From contig CAMAHO010000034.1 of the NCBI GenBank assembly GCA_945834545.1, forward strand, positions 1 through 14,482: 14,482 nucleotides of DNA, read 5' to 3'. This DNA is from an uncultured Lachnospiraceae bacterium (GTDB lineage Bacteria; Bacillota; Clostridia; Lachnospirales; Lachnospiraceae). The notes beneath the pieces are model-generated. The model had not been told where the DNA came from and searched no databases. It saw only the letters and a program-made list of their open reading frames with translations. Made by a program: the position numbers and the translations under genes. Position 1 is the first letter of the stretch. Each line of letters begins with the position of its first letter. Shown piece after piece: positions 13,364 to 14,482 of this stretch.

Positions 13364-14440
13364 ATGAAAAAGGAGTTCAGGCTGCTTTTTGGGAACATAA
13401 CAGCGATGTTTATGGCTCTTATTATGGTTTTCGCTATGGGAAAACCTGCTCAAGCAGCAAACAACGAAAAAAGTCTGGCTTTCCTTAGCGCCGGTGTGGA
13501 ATCAGTACTGGATATGTCTACCGGGCGCTACGCAGAATTGATTGAAGAGACTGCAAGGCAGCTTCAGGTGGATTTGGATAATGTCAGAGCCTTCGATTTG
13601 GTGATGGCCAATGTTAAGGGTGCACTGAATGTGCGAAGCGAAGCATCGGAGGATGCAGAGAAGGTCGGTAAACTCTACAGAGACTGTGGAGGCACTATTC
13701 TGGAGAGAAAGAACGGTTGGACCAAAATCAAATCCGGCAATCTGGAAGGTTGGGCAAATGACAAGTACCTGCTTTTCGGATTGGAGGCTCGTGAGCTGGC
13801 CAACGATGTAGGCCGTATGGTGGCAACCGTTGATTCGGATGCCCTCCGTGTCAGAGAAAAGCCCGGTACAGATTCCAAGGTATTAGGAGTGCTGCCTTCA
13901 GGTGAATTGGTGGATGTGTTGGACAACGAATTGGATGGCTGGGTCATGATTGATTATGATGGCAAAGACGGCTATGTTTCAGCAGACTATGTGACGGTAG
14001 ATTTCCAGATTGACTATGGTGAGACCATAGAGGAGATTAAGGCTAGAGAGGCTGCTGAGAGAGAAGCAAAGCGCCATGTGAACTATGGTGCCTATACGAC
14101 AGATGCAGATACCACACTGCTGTTAGCTGCATTGATACAGTGCGAAGCCGGCGGCGAGGAATACGAGGGACAGCTGGCAGTCGGAGCTGTCGTTATGAAT
14201 CGTGTACGCAGCGAAGCATATCCGGACAGTATCCACGGCGTTATCTACGCATCGGGCCAGTTCACACCAGCACAAAGCGGCAAGGTGAACCAGGTTTATG
14301 AGTCCGGCAAGATTAAGGAGTCCTGCGTGAAAGCAGCGGAAGAGGCACTTAACGGAGTGTCCAATGTAGGCGGTGCGACGCACTTTAGAAGAAACAATGG
14401 ACGTGACGGCATTGTAATCGGACACCACGTATTTTATTAA
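13364..14440 (+). CDS. Secreted SH3b-domain cell-wall hydrolase, SleB/Hydrolase_2 type
   Basis: This 358-aa protein has a signal peptide (MKKEFRLLFGNITAMFMALI and following, ending PAQAA with likely cleavage after Ala31). Two bacterial SH3 domains follow (about 84-137 with LNVRSEASEDAEKVG, and 152-213 with LRVREKPGTDSKVLG), then a charged linker (218-238) and a C-terminal Hydrolase_2 domain as in SleB/CwlJ (251-358). The probable catalytic Glu261 is in IQCEAGGEEYEGQLAVG, and VVMNRV and QFTPAQSG are typical. It should bind and cut peptidoglycan outside the cell. SleB is known from spore germination, but the SH3b architecture and sigma-A-like promoter fit a vegetative hydrolase better; this is inference. 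TAGGAGAG (13351-13358) sits about 5 nt before the ATG. Repeats begin right after its stop. Confidence 0.9.
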   Translation: MKKEFRLLFGNITAMFMALIMVFAMGKPAQAANNEKSLAFLSAGVESVLDMSTGRYAELIEETARQLQVDLDNVRAFDLVMANVKGALNVRSEASEDAEKVGKLYRDCGGTILERKNGWTKIKSGNLEGWANDKYLLFGLEARELANDVGRMVATVDSDALRVREKPGTDSKVLGVLPSGELVDVLDNELDGWVMIDYDGKDGYVSADYVTVDFQIDYGETIEEIKAREAAEREAKRHVNYGAYTTDADTTLLLAALIQCEAGGEEYEGQLAVGAVVMNRVRSEAYPDSIHGVIYASGQFTPAQSGKVNQVYESGKIKESCVKAAEEALNGVSNVGGATHFRRNNGRDGIVIGHHVFY

Positions 14441-14441
14441 T

Positions 14442-14482
14442 GGTCCGTTTGGTCCTGGGTGGTCTCGGTGGTCCTGGGGGCT
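14442..14482 (+). repeat. Second GGTGGTCCT-family repeat tract, cut by the window edge
   Basis: Directly after the hydrolase stop codon the sequence becomes GGTCCGTTTGGTCCTGGG, then GTGGTCTCGGTGGTCCTGGGG. The 9-mer GGTGGTCCT is at 14467-14475, and GGTGGTCTCGG also occurs (reverse complement) in the left array. This is the start of another copy of the repeat family seen at 1-490, in the same orientation relative to the upstream gene. Confidence 0.7.

Overview
The window looks like a chromosomal segment of a low-to-moderate GC Firmicute, most likely family Lachnospiraceae (Clostridia). The clues are protein-level resemblance to that family, strong AGGAGG-type ribosome binding sites, a SAM-I riboswitch in front of metK, and a DnaE-type polymerase with an intact PHP domain. 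These family assignments come from recognising motifs, not from a search. No phage, plasmid, CRISPR or defence genes are visible, and the protein-coding content is largely housekeeping.

Layout. Bases 1-385 are a very large imperfect palindrome (perfect arms of 55 and 33 bp around a hairpin-rich core). It is followed by a C-rich array of degenerate ~18-bp repeats (377-490) that ends about 9 bp from the stop codon of a small minus-strand gene (499-765, 88 aa, unknown function). Every other gene is on the plus strand: a small alarmone synthetase (1020-1688), a coiled-coil protein with a C-terminal membrane anchor (2018-2581), a flavin reductase-like FMN protein (2699-3271) almost touching a membrane-anchored LysM-G5-M23 peptidase (3275-4879), murA (4962-6254), a SAM-I riboswitch and metK (6513-7694), dnaE (7742-11326), pfkA (11397-12365), a SPOUT-class RNA 2'-O-methyltransferase (12453-13241), and a secreted SH3b/SleB-type cell-wall hydrolase (13364-14440). 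The same GGTGGTCCT-type repeats restart immediately after the last stop codon and run off the window.

How the genes relate. Three gene products act on peptidoglycan: MurA makes precursor, while the M23 peptidase and the SleB-like hydrolase cut it. metK is controlled by its own product through the riboswitch. The hydrolase has a strong sigma-A-type promoter followed by four 11-bp-phased direct repeats that contain an exact match to the WalR-type consensus TGTWAH-N5-TGTWAH, a plausible link between wall stress signalling and a hydrolase. RelQ would add (p)ppGpp control, but no direct link to its neighbours is visible.

The least ordinary part is the repeat system at the two ends. Both occurrences lie directly downstream of a stop codon in the same orientation relative to that gene, and both become more regular away from the gene. 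Only the left one is seen with its palindromic body. I read it as a non-autonomous, hairpin-forming repeat element; no transposase for it is present here.
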